Source of the DNA: Thiopseudomonas alkaliphila
GTDB lineage: Bacteria; Pseudomonadota; Gammaproteobacteria; Pseudomonadales; Pseudomonadaceae
Direction of reading: 5' to 3'
Length of the DNA: 64,000 bases
Assembly: GCF_001267175.1 (NCBI RefSeq)
Contig: NZ_CP012358.1
Span: forward strand, 1,156,501 to 1,220,500
In this document: positions 47,050-56,316 of the stretch, piece by piece
Layout of the letters: each line of letters begins with the position of its first letter
How positions within the stretch are numbered: the stretch's first letter is position 1
Position numbers and translations under genes: made by a program
Notes under the pieces: generated by a model
What the model was told of the DNA's origin: nothing
The model's database searches: none
What the model saw: only the letters and a program-made list of their open reading frames with translations

Positions 47050-48576
47050 ATGCAGCGGATACTTCAACCAGGCTGGAGCGGCCACTTTATCAGTCTGTTG
47101 ATGGGTGGACTCATTACTCTATCGCTCGCTCCTTTTAACTTCTGGCCACTGGCACTGGTTGCTGTGGCTTGGTTGTATCTTGCAGTTAATGAGCTTTCGC
47201 CCAAGCAAAGCTTTGCCCGTGGCTGGTGGTTTGGTTTTGGTGCATTCTTAAGTGGCACCAGTTGGGTGTATGTCAGCATCCACAACTTTGGTAATGCGCC
47301 GTCTTGGCTAGCAGGCTTACTCACCTTAGGTTTTGTCGGCGGACTAGGCTTGCTGCATGCCATCCAAGCGTGGGCCTGGAGCCGCTGGTTCAAACCAGCC
47401 TCCAGCAGCTTTAGCGCACCCTTTGCCTTTGCTGCGCTTTGGGTAGCCTTTGAAGCCTTTCGCGGCTGGTTTTTAACGGGCTTTCCTTGGCTCTATTTAG
47501 GCTACAGCCAAGTCGAAGGTCCATTTTCTGGTTTAGTACCCGTCGGCGGCGTGTGGCTTGCAAGCTTTGCCTTAGCCTTATGTGGCGCACTACTCGGTTA
47601 CGCTTTACTCCAACGCCACCGTGCATCGGCCATCTGGCAAAGTCTGGTCAGTTTAAGCGCCCTACTCTTAGGTGCTTTAGCGCTACATAATAATTTATGG
47701 ACTCAGCCTAAATCCAACAAACCGCTGTCAGTGATTGCTATTCAGGCCAATGTCGAGCAAAACCTCAAGTGGGACCCCGCTGCTCTCAATCAACAGCTGC
47801 AACTCTACCGACAAATGACCCTAGCTGCCGGTGGCGCTGATTTAGTGATCTGGCCTGAAACGGCGGTGCCCTATATGAAAGATCTGGCGTTTGATTATTT
47901 AGCCCTAATGGATGACTGGGCACGCGCTAACCACAGTAGTTTTATCACTGGCATTCCCATTCGCCAACACAATGAACACGGAGAGCTGCGCTACTACAAT
48001 GGGATGACCACAGGTGGCCAAGCCCAAGGTGATTACCTTAAGCAAAAATTAGTCCCTTTTGGTGAGTACGTCCCCCTTCAAGAAACCTTGCGCGGCCTCA
48101 TTGAGTTTTTTGATTTGCCCATGTCTGATTTTGCCAAAGGTCCAACTCAGCAAAGCCCAATTCAGGCTGGGGAATATCAAATTGCCCCCTACATTTGCTA
48201 TGAGGTAGTGTACCCAGAATTTGCTGCCGAGTTAGCAGCGCAAAGCGATGTGTTACTGACGATCAGTAATGATACCTGGTTTGGCCGTTCACTCGGCCCG
48301 CTCCAGCACCTGCAAATGGCGCAAATGCGTGCCCTTGAAGCAGGCCGCTGGATGGTACGTGCCACCAATAATGGGGTTTCGGTGATTATTGATCCTAAAG
48401 GTAAAATCACCGAGCGCATTCCACAATTCGAGCAAGCGGTTCTCAGCGGTGAAGTGCTACCGATGCAAGGCCTGACGCCTTATCTGCAATGGCGCTCTTG
48501 GCCATTAATCATGCTCAGTAGCCTGTTTTTATTTTTAGGCTTTTGGAAGCGCCGTTCTTTATTTGAGGATCAATAG
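47050..48576 (+). CDS. lnt: apolipoprotein N-acyltransferase
   Basis: Adds the third acyl chain to lipoproteins in the inner membrane. The 508-residue protein has about six N-terminal membrane segments and a nitrilase-like domain with the catalytic triad visible as Glu in VIWPETAVPY, Lys in KQKLVPFGEYVPL and Cys in APYICYEVVYPE. The ATG at 47050 (MQRILQPGWSGHF) fits relatives; a TTG ten codons upstream is less likely. It ends 7 bp into the convergent next gene. Confidence 0.95.
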   Translation: MQRILQPGWSGHFISLLMGGLITLSLAPFNFWPLALVAVAWLYLAVNELSPKQSFARGWWFGFGAFLSGTSWVYVSIHNFGNAPSWLAGLLTLGFVGGLGLLHAIQAWAWSRWFKPASSSFSAPFAFAALWVAFEAFRGWFLTGFPWLYLGYSQVEGPFSGLVPVGGVWLASFALALCGALLGYALLQRHRASAIWQSLVSLSALLLGALALHNNLWTQPKSNKPLSVIAIQANVEQNLKWDPAALNQQLQLYRQMTLAAGGADLVIWPETAVPYMKDLAFDYLALMDDWARANHSSFITGIPIRQHNEHGELRYYNGMTTGGQAQGDYLKQKLVPFGEYVPLQETLRGLIEFFDLPMSDFAKGPTQQSPIQAGEYQIAPYICYEVVYPEFAAELAAQSDVLLTISNDTWFGRSLGPLQHLQMAQMRALEAGRWMVRATNNGVSVIIDPKGKITERIPQFEQAVLSGEVLPMQGLTPYLQWRSWPLIMLSSLFLFLGFWKRRSLFEDQ

Positions 48577-48791
48577 CTAGAGTTAGGTGAATCATGGGGA
48601 TGAATATCACCGTACACCTCTTCAGGATCAACATCATTTAGCAGTAAAACTTCTTTTACCGCTTCAATATGCGCTAGCACCTGCTGATAGTTGTCACCGT
48701 ACTCATACTGGGTCACCTCAATCGCGTTGGGCATATAGCTAAAAGCAATTTTTAAGGCGGTTAATGCCTGTTCATTCAACTTGTCACTCAT
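48570..48791 (-). CDS. conserved hypothetical 73-residue protein
   Basis: Small acidic protein with no recognised domain (NEQALTALKIAFSYMPNAIE, then an Asp/Glu-rich end DVDPEEVYGDIHPHD). An AGGAG ribosome site precedes the ATG. A small gene after lnt is also found in Pseudomonas, so it looks genuine. It overlaps the lnt stop by 7 bp on the opposite strand. Function unknown. Confidence 0.75.
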   Translation of the reverse strand: MSDKLNEQALTALKIAFSYMPNAIEVTQYEYGDNYQQVLAHIEAVKEVLLLNDVDPEEVYGDIHPHDSPNSSY

Positions 48792-48808
48792 GGCGTTGCT
48801 CCTGTTGA

Positions 48809-49183
48809 TTAAGTTCTAAATACGTAAAGCGCCCAGCCTGCCCATAGCAGTAAGTGCAAGCTGACAATACCCCAAAATACCCACAGAAAAGCCGTCTTTT
48901 GGGTTTTATGACGCAGCCATTGCTGAGCTAAGTAAGCGCCTGGCCAGCCTCCTAACAACTCTAGCCAGTGCAAGTTTTTTTCAGCGATACGTGGTCGCTG
49001 CTGAACTGCACGCTGCTTATCCACAAAGTACTGAATAAAACTCACCACACTAAACAGCAAATAAATAACAACTGGATAAATAGTTGCATGACGCCAATAA
49101 AATAAAGCGAATCCCGCTATTAACAGCAGCATTGCTAATCCATAACAACGCCGTGACCAAACCGCGGTAGTGGTTTTTTGCAT
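48809..49183 (-). CDS. DUF1294 membrane protein
   Basis: Inner-membrane protein of 124 residues with three hydrophobic segments and the DUF1294 hallmark ELLGGWPGAYLAQQWLRHKT followed by KTAFLWVFW. The ATG at 49183 has AAGGGA upstream; a start seven codons earlier would overlap the preceding gene. Function of the family is unknown. It follows the AEC transporter gene by 10 bp. Confidence 0.85.
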   Translation of the reverse strand: MQKTTTAVWSRRCYGLAMLLLIAGFALFYWRHATIYPVVIYLLFSVVSFIQYFVDKQRAVQQRPRIAEKNLHWLELLGGWPGAYLAQQWLRHKTQKTAFLWVFWGIVSLHLLLWAGWALYVFRT

Positions 49184-49193
49184 AACGATCCCT

Positions 49194-50129
49194 TTATCCT
49201 TCAATGATATACAACAGATATAAACCTAAATTGATAGTCACAATCGACAATAAGGTGCTCAGTACAATAATCCGCGCCGCTAATTGCTCATCCGCCCCTA
49301 CCGCTTTAGCCATGACGTAGCTGGCAGCCGCTGCAGGACTGGCAAAATATAAAAATAAAATACCTAAGTCTTGACCACTAAAGCCTACGCCAGCCGCGCC
49401 TAAGGTTGCCAATAAAGGCAAACTAAACACTTTCAAGACACTGGCAGTCAGTGCCCCCGCTGCCGGCTTAGTGGTGCGATGCAGTGCTAAGGTGGCACCA
49501 ATACAAAGTAGCGCGAGCGGCAACGAGAGTGAACCAAAGGTTTTGATTGATCCTAATAACCATGCTGGCAAAGCCAGCTGCCAATAAGCAATCGGCAGCG
49601 CCAGCAACACACTAATAATCAATGGATTTTTAATGATACTTAACATTACCTGGCGCCAGCTATGTTGACTGTGTGGGCTATACACCTCTAGCACAATCAC
49701 TGCTAACACGTTATACAACAGGATCACCAAGCCAGCCAGCACGCCTCCCACTGACAAGCCATAATCCCCATATAAGCTGCCGGCTAGAGCTAAACCAACA
49801 ATCCCATTATTGCCACGAAACGCCCCTTGCACCAAAACTCCACGCAACGGCCGTGGATAACGCAAACACACAAGCCAAGCTAAGGCAAAGGTCACTAAGG
49901 TGGCGAGGGTAAAATAGCCCATCAGCTTTGGCTGCCAGGCATAAGCAAAATCTGCTTGCACAATCGCTGCAAATAATAACGCCGGTAACGCCGCCTTAAA
50001 TACTAGATTGGAGGCCACCGCCATAAAATGATCATCAATCCAAGCCACGCGGCGCAACAACCAACCCAACAACAGCAAGGAAAAAACCGGTGCGGTAACG
50101 CTTAGGGTGTTAAAAAATAGCGCAAGCAT
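49194..50129 (-). CDS. AEC-family (auxin efflux carrier type) transporter
   Basis: Membrane carrier of 311 residues with about ten hydrophobic segments in two inverted halves (LLGWLLRRVAWIDDHFM at the start, GNNGIVGLALAGSLYGDYGL in the middle, FASPAAAASYVMAKAVGADE near the end), typical of AEC permeases, which move small organic acids. The substrate cannot be inferred. It is flanked by yigB and DUF1294 in the same direction. Confidence 0.9.
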   Translation of the reverse strand: MLALFFNTLSVTAPVFSLLLLGWLLRRVAWIDDHFMAVASNLVFKAALPALLFAAIVQADFAYAWQPKLMGYFTLATLVTFALAWLVCLRYPRPLRGVLVQGAFRGNNGIVGLALAGSLYGDYGLSVGGVLAGLVILLYNVLAVIVLEVYSPHSQHSWRQVMLSIIKNPLIISVLLALPIAYWQLALPAWLLGSIKTFGSLSLPLALLCIGATLALHRTTKPAAGALTASVLKVFSLPLLATLGAAGVGFSGQDLGILFLYFASPAAAASYVMAKAVGADEQLAARIIVLSTLLSIVTINLGLYLLYIIEG

Positions 50130-50155
50130 GGGCTGCTCTGATAAGGGCCGGAGAT

Positions 50156-50845
50156 TTAAAATATATCAAGTAATTGTGCCAAACGCTGAATTTGATAAGT
50201 TGGCTCAATTGCATGCTGCCAAGGCACTTGGGTAGGGTTAAACCATACCGTGCGAATTCCCATTTGCTGCGCACCTAAAATATCATCCTGCGGATTATCA
50301 CCAATATGCACCAACTGTGCTGGCGTAATATCGGCTACCGCTAATAGCCGCTGATAAGCTTGAGGATCAGGCTTGCCTACACCTATTTGCTCTGCATTCA
50401 AGGCATGTTGAAAATAATCACTCAGCCCTACTTGCTGAATATCCGCGTTGCCATTGGTTAAGGCCAACAAGGGATAGCGCTCAGCCAACTGTTGTAAAGT
50501 ACTCAAGGTATCGTGGAAAAAAGTCACTTGCTGCCTAGCCTGTAAGTAAGCGGCAAAAGCCTGCTGACTTAACACTTCAGCCTGTTTCAGGCTATAGCCC
50601 GCCTGCTGCAAAGCTTGCTGAATCATTAACCGCCGCACGCGGCTCACTTGAAAGTGCCAATCGGGATTTTGCTCAATAATCTTTGCCCGTAATGGCACCC
50701 GCAGCTGTGCAAAATCTGCGCCTAAGCGTGGAGCATATTGCACCAGCCAGTCCACCAACACTTGCTCGGCATGGACCATAGTTGGTGCAATCGGCCAGAG
50801 GGTATCATCAAGATCAAAGCTTAAATATAAAGGCGGCTTGTGCAT
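50156..50845 (-). CDS. yigB: HAD-superfamily phosphatase, YigB-like
   Basis: Haloacid dehalogenase-type hydrolase of 229 residues. Motif I is LSFDLDDTLWP with the nucleophilic Asp, motif II LLALTNGN, motif III Lys in VGKPDPQAYQ and motif IV HIGDNPQDDILGA. In E. coli the gene after xerC is yigB, a phosphatase in riboflavin synthesis; the same order here (DUF484-xerC-yigB) supports the name. It begins 2 bp after the xerC stop. Confidence 0.88.
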   Translation of the reverse strand: MHKPPLYLSFDLDDTLWPIAPTMVHAEQVLVDWLVQYAPRLGADFAQLRVPLRAKIIEQNPDWHFQVSRVRRLMIQQALQQAGYSLKQAEVLSQQAFAAYLQARQQVTFFHDTLSTLQQLAERYPLLALTNGNADIQQVGLSDYFQHALNAEQIGVGKPDPQAYQRLLAVADITPAQLVHIGDNPQDDILGAQQMGIRTVWFNPTQVPWQHAIEPTYQIQRLAQLLDIF

Positions 50846-50847
50846 AA

Positions 50848-51750
50848 CTAGTCTTCCCCTTTACGTTTTGCCCGTGGATGTGCCTGATCATAGACTTGGG
50901 CTAGATGCTGAAAATCCAAGTGGGTATAGATTTGCGTGGTACTAATATCGGCGTGGCCCAACAATTCTTGAACCGCCCGTAAATCTTGCGAGGACTCTAA
51001 TAAATGGCTAGCAAAAGAATGACGTAACATGTGTGGATGCAAATGCTGACCTAGCTCCCGCGCTCCGGCTAAACGCACGCGCTCACGGACAGTGGAAGCA
51101 GCAATCCGCTTACCTCGCACCCCTAAAAATAAAGCGTCATCCTGCGCTGCTACCTGGCCACGAACTGTTAACCACTGCCTAATGGCCTCACAGGCTTGCG
51201 GCCCCACTGGTAAAAATCGCTCTTTTCGGCCCTTACCTAAAACCCGCACCTGCCCTGCGACTAAATCAATATCGGGCAAATTCAGTCCGGTTAATTCAGA
51301 TAAACGCAGCCCTGAAGAGTAAAATAATTCCAACATCGCATGATCACGCCGCTGTACAAAATCATTCCCTTGGGGCGCATCTAAGAGTTGCGTTGCCCGA
51401 TCAACATCGAGTAAGCGCGGTAGCTTTTTCGCTTGTTTAGGTGGCCGAATACCCTTCGCCGGATCATGTCGACAGTGCCCTTCACGCAATAAATAGCCAT
51501 ATAAGCTGCGCACCGCCGACAGCAAACGGGCAATGCTGCGGCTAGCTAAGTTTTGCTTATGCAACTCACCCACTAGCCAACGGATATGACTAGGCTCAAC
51601 CTGCTGCCAGTCAGTTAAGTGCTGCTTGCACAGTAGCCGAGCTGCCTTAGATAAATCATTACGGTAGGCAATTAAAGTATGCACAGATAGCTGCTTAACC
51701 GTTTGCAAGTGGGCTAAATACTGCTCAATTGCTGCGGTAAAGCCAAGCAT
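50848..51750 (-). CDS. xerC: tyrosine recombinase XerC
   Basis: Resolves chromosome dimers at dif with XerD. The 300-residue protein has the SAM-like N-terminal domain ([20 protein letters not shown]) and the catalytic residues: Arg in [12 protein letters not shown], Lys in GKGRKER, His and Arg in [12 protein letters not shown], His in LGHADIS and the nucleophile Tyr in [11 protein letters not shown]. It overlaps the DUF484 gene by one base and lies in the conserved dapF-DUF484-xerC-yigB order. Confidence 0.97.
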   Translation of the reverse strand: MLGFTAAIEQYLAHLQTVKQLSVHTLIAYRNDLSKAARLLCKQHLTDWQQVEPSHIRWLVGELHKQNLASRSIARLLSAVRSLYGYLLREGHCRHDPAKGIRPPKQAKKLPRLLDVDRATQLLDAPQGNDFVQRRDHAMLELFYSSGLRLSELTGLNLPDIDLVAGQVRVLGKGRKERFLPVGPQACEAIRQWLTVRGQVAAQDDALFLGVRGKRIAASTVRERVRLAGARELGQHLHPHMLRHSFASHLLESSQDLRAVQELLGHADISTTQIYTHLDFQHLAQVYDQAHPRAKRKGED

Positions 51751-52415
51751 TAAACTATCTCCCAGGTGCTCAGCAAGCGTGCCAAGACATCTGCCAAATA
51801 GCGTAAAAACAGGGTATCCATCTGGCTATCATAATAATGCAAGCTTGGATGACCAATGGCTAACAAGCCTTTAGTTTCTTGGTAATACAACTCAGCAACC
51901 GCACACGAGCCTACCCGCGATAAGGGCTGCTCAGTAAAGATATAAGCCAAGTCAGCAGCGGCTAAACGACCACTGATAGGTTGCGGCACATTGAGTAAAT
52001 GGCCCAAGCGCTGTCGGGCTTCGCTAGGTTGGATGACCCTGCCTGCCATCAATGGCTGTTCACTAAACAATAGTAGGCTATAAAACGGCACCTGAAACAC
52101 ATGCCGCAGGTGCTCGTCTAAACTACTCAAGGCTTCATCTAAACTGCCTGCCTCAAGCAGGGCCAAGGTCAGCAAGCGAGTTTTTTCAAACAGCTGACTA
52201 TTATCTCGGGCAATAGCCATTAACTCATGGTTGGCCTTGGTTTGCTCTGCCAACTTAGCTCTAAGTAGCTGCAGCTGTTTTTCCACCAGCGAAATAGTAC
52301 CCGGATGATGATGCGGGATCCGTAGCTGCAGCAATAACTCCGTATGTTCTTGAAAAAAATCCGGATGCAGAGCGAGGTACTCCGCCACTTGCTCTGCCGT
52401 CATACTGTGTTTCAT
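51750..52415 (-). CDS. DUF484 family protein
   Basis: Protein of 221 residues with a short N-terminal helix ([20 protein letters not shown]), a coiled-coil part ([20 protein letters not shown]) and a C-terminal GAF-like domain. Conserved between dapF and xerC in gammaproteobacteria; its function is not established. It overlaps the upstream dapF-like gene by 4 bp (ATGA). Confidence 0.9.
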   Translation of the reverse strand: MKHSMTAEQVAEYLALHPDFFQEHTELLLQLRIPHHHPGTISLVEKQLQLLRAKLAEQTKANHELMAIARDNSQLFEKTRLLTLALLEAGSLDEALSSLDEHLRHVFQVPFYSLLLFSEQPLMAGRVIQPSEARQRLGHLLNVPQPISGRLAAADLAYIFTEQPLSRVGSCAVAELYYQETKGLLAIGHPSLHYYDSQMDTLFLRYLADVLARLLSTWEIV

Positions 52416-53173
52416 ACCCTGATTTTTCCTTCATACACCCGCTCAGCACTGGCGCAAATCACTGCTGGTGCGTTGGCATCAGGCCAACTAACAAGCAATG
52501 GCCCATGCGCGGTGCTAATGGTCGCCGGTGATCCGAGCCGAGCTTGACTCATGGCAAATAACGCCGCTGCACTTGCAGCCTCAATCTGATCGCACAGATG
52601 CAGCCGTTGTAAACACCAGCGGCTATGACTGGCGCTACTATGGCTGGTCAAGGTTAATAGGCTTACTCTCAGCGCGTGCTCACGGAATACGTCAGTCCAC
52701 TGACGATGCAATTGCTCAACCGTTAACTGCTGCTCGCTAAGCCAAATGGCATGATTCTGCTGTAACAGCATAATCCGCTGCTGCTGTGCATTGGAGCTAA
52801 TGTGGATAGCAGCCACCTCCACTTCAATCAAGCCATCATTGCGCAACTGCGCAGTAAATCGATCCTGGGATGTCTCTAACTGCAGCCGCTGCTTTAAAGT
52901 TAAGCGTTTATCAATTGCAAAGCGCACCACGCAGCGCAAATCAGCTACCGCTGGCAATACTTCATCACCTGCCGAATTAAATACCCGACAGCGAAAATCC
53001 ACATCAGGCCGAGTCGGTACTTCCACCGTAATCAAGCGCTCAAAGCCAATTCCTGTCTTGCGCTGGCTCCACTCTTTAATTAAGCGCGGCTGCACATAGG
53101 CATGCTGACCAACAAGGTCAATCACCATGAAGTCAACTCCAAGGCTGTGCATCTTAGTAAAACGCAACAGCAT
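52412..53173 (-). CDS. degenerate diaminopimelate epimerase homologue (DapF-like)
   Basis: The first 60 residues (LLRFTKMHSLGVDFMVIDLV) and the last strand ([10 protein letters not shown]) are clearly DapF, and the gene sits in the dapF position between lysA and DUF484. But the catalytic motif CGNGARC is replaced by AVADLRC, putting Ala75 in place of the first catalytic Cys. The substrate Asn in HGLGNDF is Val13, the GNPH motif is missing, and the second catalytic motif ACGTGACAAA is not recognisable (LCDQIEAASAAA). The protein is 253 residues against about 275. The frame is open, so it is not a simple pseudogene. Epimerase activity is very unlikely; a working dapF may be elsewhere. Confidence 0.85.
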   Translation of the reverse strand: MLLRFTKMHSLGVDFMVIDLVGQHAYVQPRLIKEWSQRKTGIGFERLITVEVPTRPDVDFRCRVFNSAGDEVLPAVADLRCVVRFAIDKRLTLKQRLQLETSQDRFTAQLRNDGLIEVEVAAIHISSNAQQQRIMLLQQNHAIWLSEQQLTVEQLHRQWTDVFREHALRVSLLTLTSHSSASHSRWCLQRLHLCDQIEAASAAALFAMSQARLGSPATISTAHGPLLVSWPDANAPAVICASAERVYEGKIRV

Positions 53174-53178
53174 GTGAC

Positions 53179-54429
53179 TTACTCCGTGGGGATTTGCTCG
53201 TGGGCAAGTAACTCGGCAATGGTTTCTCGGCGACGGGCTAAATGCACTCGATCACCATCCACTAATACTTCAGCAGCACGGCCACGACTATTGTAATTCG
53301 AGCTCATAACAAAGCCATAAGCTCCTGCAGAACAAACCGCCAGCAAATCACCCTCGGCTAAGGCTAAGCGCCGTTCTTTACCTAAAAAGTCTCCGGTTTC
53401 GCAGACAGGACCAACCACATCGTATTCATACTCCGCAGTGTCGCGCGGCTTAACTGGCACAATATCCATCCAAGCCTCATACAATGCCGGGCGAATCAGA
53501 TCATTCATTGCCGCATCAACCACCGCAAAGTTTTTATGCTCGGTGTGTTTTAGATACTCCACTTGAGTCAATAAAACACCTGCATTAGCAGCAATATAAC
53601 GGCCTGGCTCAAAAATCAGCTTAAGCGCGCGACCGGCAATTTTTTGCCGAACGGCAGCCATATACTCACCTGCACAAGGTGGTTGCTCATCGCGATACTT
53701 AACTCCTAACCCACCGCCTAAGTCTAAGTGTTCAATGACAATGCCTTGCTCGGCTAAGCGATCAACCAGCACTAACACTCGATCTAAGGCATCTAAAAAA
53801 GGCGCCAGCGTCGTCAATTGTGAGCCAATATGGCAATCAACACCCACCACTTTAAGATGACTCAAGGCTGCCGCGCGGGTGTATACGGCTTCGGCTAGAT
53901 TAATATCAATCCCAAACTTATTATCTTTTAAGCCGGTAGAGATATAGGGGTGAGTCCCCGCATCCACATCTGGATTCACTCGCAGTGAAACCGGAGCAAT
54001 CACATTCATACTGGCAGCCACTTGCTGTAAGCGCTCAAGCTCTTCTGTAGACTCCACGTTAAAGCAGTACACGCCTACTTCTAACGCGCGGCGCATTTCC
54101 GCAGCGGTTTTACCGACGCCAGAAAACACCACCCGCTCAGGCTTTCCACCTGCAGCTAAAACCCGCTCTAACTCGCCGACTGAGACAATATCAAAGCCGG
54201 CGCCCAACTTAGCTAAAACATTCAATACCGCTAAGTTAGAGTTAGCTTTTACTGCAAAACAGACCATCGACGGCTGCCCGTCTAAGGCATCAGCATAAGA
54301 GCGATACTGCGCCTCTAAATGGGCTTTAGAATACACATAGGTCGGTGTGCCATACTGCTCAGCAATAGCTGTGAGCGCAGTGTTTTCAGCAAACAGCTGA
54401 CCATTACGATAGGTAAAAACATTACTCAT
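53179..54429 (-). CDS. lysA: diaminopimelate decarboxylase
   Basis: PLP enzyme making lysine from meso-diaminopimelate. The 416-residue fold-III protein has the PLP lysine in CFAVKANSNLAVL, the HIGSQL segment, DLGGGLGVKY, FEPGRYIAANAGVL and the partner-site CSAGAYGFVMSSNYNSR. It is 5 bp from the DapF-like gene and 14 bp after lptM. The full catalytic set contrasts with the degraded neighbour. Confidence 0.97.
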   Translation of the reverse strand: MSNVFTYRNGQLFAENTALTAIAEQYGTPTYVYSKAHLEAQYRSYADALDGQPSMVCFAVKANSNLAVLNVLAKLGAGFDIVSVGELERVLAAGGKPERVVFSGVGKTAAEMRRALEVGVYCFNVESTEELERLQQVAASMNVIAPVSLRVNPDVDAGTHPYISTGLKDNKFGIDINLAEAVYTRAAALSHLKVVGVDCHIGSQLTTLAPFLDALDRVLVLVDRLAEQGIVIEHLDLGGGLGVKYRDEQPPCAGEYMAAVRQKIAGRALKLIFEPGRYIAANAGVLLTQVEYLKHTEHKNFAVVDAAMNDLIRPALYEAWMDIVPVKPRDTAEYEYDVVGPVCETGDFLGKERRLALAEGDLLAVCSAGAYGFVMSSNYNSRGRAAEVLVDGDRVHLARRRETIAELLAHEQIPTE

Positions 54430-54443
54430 TGATCACTCCACAC

Positions 54444-54584
54444 TTACAGTTCATAGCGATCTTTACGATGCTCTTGCGCCGCTTTTTCATCATCAGGGTG
54501 ATATAACGCCCCTTTTTGTCCGCAGCCCACAGCGCCAGCTAAGAGTAGAGAAACCATCAACAACGGAAGCCAAGTACGCTTCAT
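54444..54584 (-). CDS. lptM: LPS-assembly lipoprotein LptM (YifL)
   Basis: Short lipoprotein of 46 residues. A signal peptide (MKRTWLPLLMVSLLLAGAVG) leads to Cys21 in GCGQKGALYHPDD, the LptM/YifL signature. LptM helps oxidative maturation of the LptD/E translocon. It stands just upstream of lysA, as in other gammaproteobacteria, with AAGGAA before the ATG. Confidence 0.92.
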   Translation of the reverse strand: MKRTWLPLLMVSLLLAGAVGCGQKGALYHPDDEKAAQEHRKDRYEL

Positions 54585-54745
54585 TAGACATTTCCTTTCA
54601 AAATTCAATAATGCTCCGAGTATACCGACCCAGCCTAAACTTGCCTATGCACAGAGACAAAGCCTAGGTAGGATTAGTGTAATTATTTTGTGACCTAAGC
54701 TTTCTAAGAGCTTGATTTTTTTACTGACTACGAGGCCAATCCCCG

Positions 54746-55078
54746 ATGAGTATCAGCGAAGCGACGTTCCATGAGTTAGTCGATCAAACCCAGCGCCAAA
54801 TTGAAGACTTACTTGAAGCCACCGATCTAGACTTTGACTTAGAAAATAGTGGCGGTATTTTGACTATTATCTGCGAGAACCAAAGCCAAGTAATTATTAG
54901 CCGCCAAGCGCCTCTTAAACAGTTATGGGTCGCGGCACGCAGCGGCGGCTTTCATTTTGACTATGACAACGAGCAACAGCAATGGCTCGACAGCAGCAGC
55001 GCACAACCACTGGCAGAGCGCTTACAAGCGGTGTTTAGCGAGCAAGCCGGTGAAAGCCTAGACTTTAGCAGCCTCTAA
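54746..55078 (+). CDS. cyaY: iron-sulfur donor/regulator CyaY (frataxin)
   Basis: Frataxin-fold iron-binding protein of 110 residues that tunes Fe-S cluster assembly through IscS. The acidic first helix (FHELVDQTQRQIEDLLEATD) and strands such as GGILTIICENQSQVIIS and the IWLA-type segment LKQLWVAARSGGFHFDYD are typical. It is divergent from lptM-lysA, an arrangement common in Pseudomonas. Confidence 0.94.
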   Translation: MSISEATFHELVDQTQRQIEDLLEATDLDFDLENSGGILTIICENQSQVIISRQAPLKQLWVAARSGGFHFDYDNEQQQWLDSSSAQPLAERLQAVFSEQAGESLDFSSL

Positions 55079-55193
55079 ATTTATTTGTGCTGGGCAATCT
55101 TGCATATTTAAAGCGCTGTGGTAGCTTATTGCTTTCCTTTCTAGCTTATTTTTTATAGCTACAAATCGTTTAAATTCTCATTTTTATATTTTT

Positions 55194-55221
55194 AAACCCC
55201 GCTGATAACTTAGCGGGGTTT
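55194..55221 (+). terminator. cyaY terminator
   Basis: AAACCCCGCT/AGCGGGGTTT stem, 8-nt loop, then TTC. It lies 116 bp after cyaY. Confidence 0.85.
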
Positions 55222-55255
55222 TTCATTCTATTGCGCTCTAAAAGGAGGCAACTCT

Positions 55256-55663
55256 ATGTCAACTAAACCAGCGATCACTCTCACGCGTTTAGATATGCAG
55301 CGTTTAGAACGCTTATTAGACTCCCTTGATGACTTTACGCCAGCGGCTGAAGCTTTAGAGCAAGAGATTGCCCGTGCTCAGGTAATTGGTCACTTAGAAA
55401 TCGCCCATGACATCGTCACCATGAACTCCAAAGTGCACTGCATTGAAGAGAACAGTCAAAAAGAATATGTGGTGACACTGGTCTATCCACAGGATGCAGG
55501 TAATCCTGGCACTGTATCCGTGCTGGCGCCAATTGGGTCAGCACTACTCGGTCTGAGCTGCGGCCAATCAATTAACTGGCCCACCAGTGCCACTAAAAGC
55601 TTGCAGCTGAAAGTGCAACAAATCGAGTATCAACCCGAAGCAGCCGGTGACTTCACGCTCTAG
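55256..55663 (+). CDS. rnk: nucleoside diphosphate kinase regulator (GreA/Rnk family)
   Basis: Protein of 135 residues with a short N-terminal helical arm (TLTRLDMQRLERLLDSLDDF) and a C-terminal GreA-like FKBP domain (TVSVLAPIGSALLGLSCGQ). Rnk binds RNA polymerase at the secondary channel and affects Ndk levels. An AAAGGAGG ribosome site is close to the ATG. Confidence 0.92.
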   Translation: MSTKPAITLTRLDMQRLERLLDSLDDFTPAAEALEQEIARAQVIGHLEIAHDIVTMNSKVHCIEENSQKEYVVTLVYPQDAGNPGTVSVLAPIGSALLGLSCGQSINWPTSATKSLQLKVQQIEYQPEAAGDFTL

Positions 55664-55673
55664 CCTAGAGCTA

Positions 55674-55712
55674 GGCTAAGCCAAGGCATGTATCACCGCG
55701 CTTGGCTTAGCC
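55674..55712. terminator. hairpin between convergent rnk and trxC
   Basis: Twelve-base perfect stem GGCTAAGCCAAG/CTTGGCTTAGCC with a 15-nt loop. Its T-tract is weak. Confidence 0.7.
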
Positions 55713-55732
55713 TTCATTGAGCAATAGTTAAC

Positions 55733-56164
55733 TTATAAACTGATTCCTTGAGCTTGCAGCCACTGTTCTAATTGAGCTGCCGACAACGCCCCACTCATAC
55801 GAGCAATCTCTTGCCCAGCCTGATACAAAATTAACGTTGGAATTGAACGAATGCCAAGCTCACCGGCTAACGACTGCTGCTCTTCACTGTTTAATGAGGC
55901 AAACCGACATTTGGCGAAAAAGTCTTCTGCTGCGGCCTCAAAAGTTGGAGCAAACTGACGACAAGGACCACACCAACTGGCCCACACATCAATCAGTAAT
56001 GGCAAGTCTCCCTTAATTTGTTGGGCAAAGTTTTGCTGAGTGAGGGTTAACGGGCTATCTACTAGCACCTCAGCTTTACATTGCCCACAATGCGGATTAT
56101 CGACTAAACGCTGTTTAGGTACACGATTTAAAGCGCCACATGCCGCGCAAGGAGTCACTAACAT
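55733..56164 (-). CDS. trxC: thioredoxin 2 (TrxC)
   Basis: Cytoplasmic dithiol reductase of 143 residues with the N-terminal zinc module of TrxC (CAACG and CGQC pairs) and the active site WCGPC in DVWASWCGPCRQFAP. The cis-Pro segment IRSIPTLILY follows. The ATG at 56164 is chosen, because GAGG is five bases upstream; a GTG two codons earlier is unlikely. Confidence 0.94.
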   Translation of the reverse strand: MLVTPCAACGALNRVPKQRLVDNPHCGQCKAEVLVDSPLTLTQQNFAQQIKGDLPLLIDVWASWCGPCRQFAPTFEAAAEDFFAKCRFASLNSEEQQSLAGELGIRSIPTLILYQAGQEIARMSGALSAAQLEQWLQAQGISL

Positions 56165-56316
56165 AACCACCTCTATCGATTAAAAACGAAGTTCTAGTCA
56201 GCATAGCCCTATTGCACAAAAATTCAATTTTCAATCAGTGATACCGTCTGCCAAGCCACTCAGTTGCTAACCGCCTGAAGACCGCTATACCTAGCACACA
56301 GTATAGGAGGTCAGCT

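Noticed and set aside
52412..53173. Annotating the gene as a normal dapF
   Set aside because: Catalytic Cys, substrate Asn and GNPH motif are missing or replaced, so the plain name would mislead.
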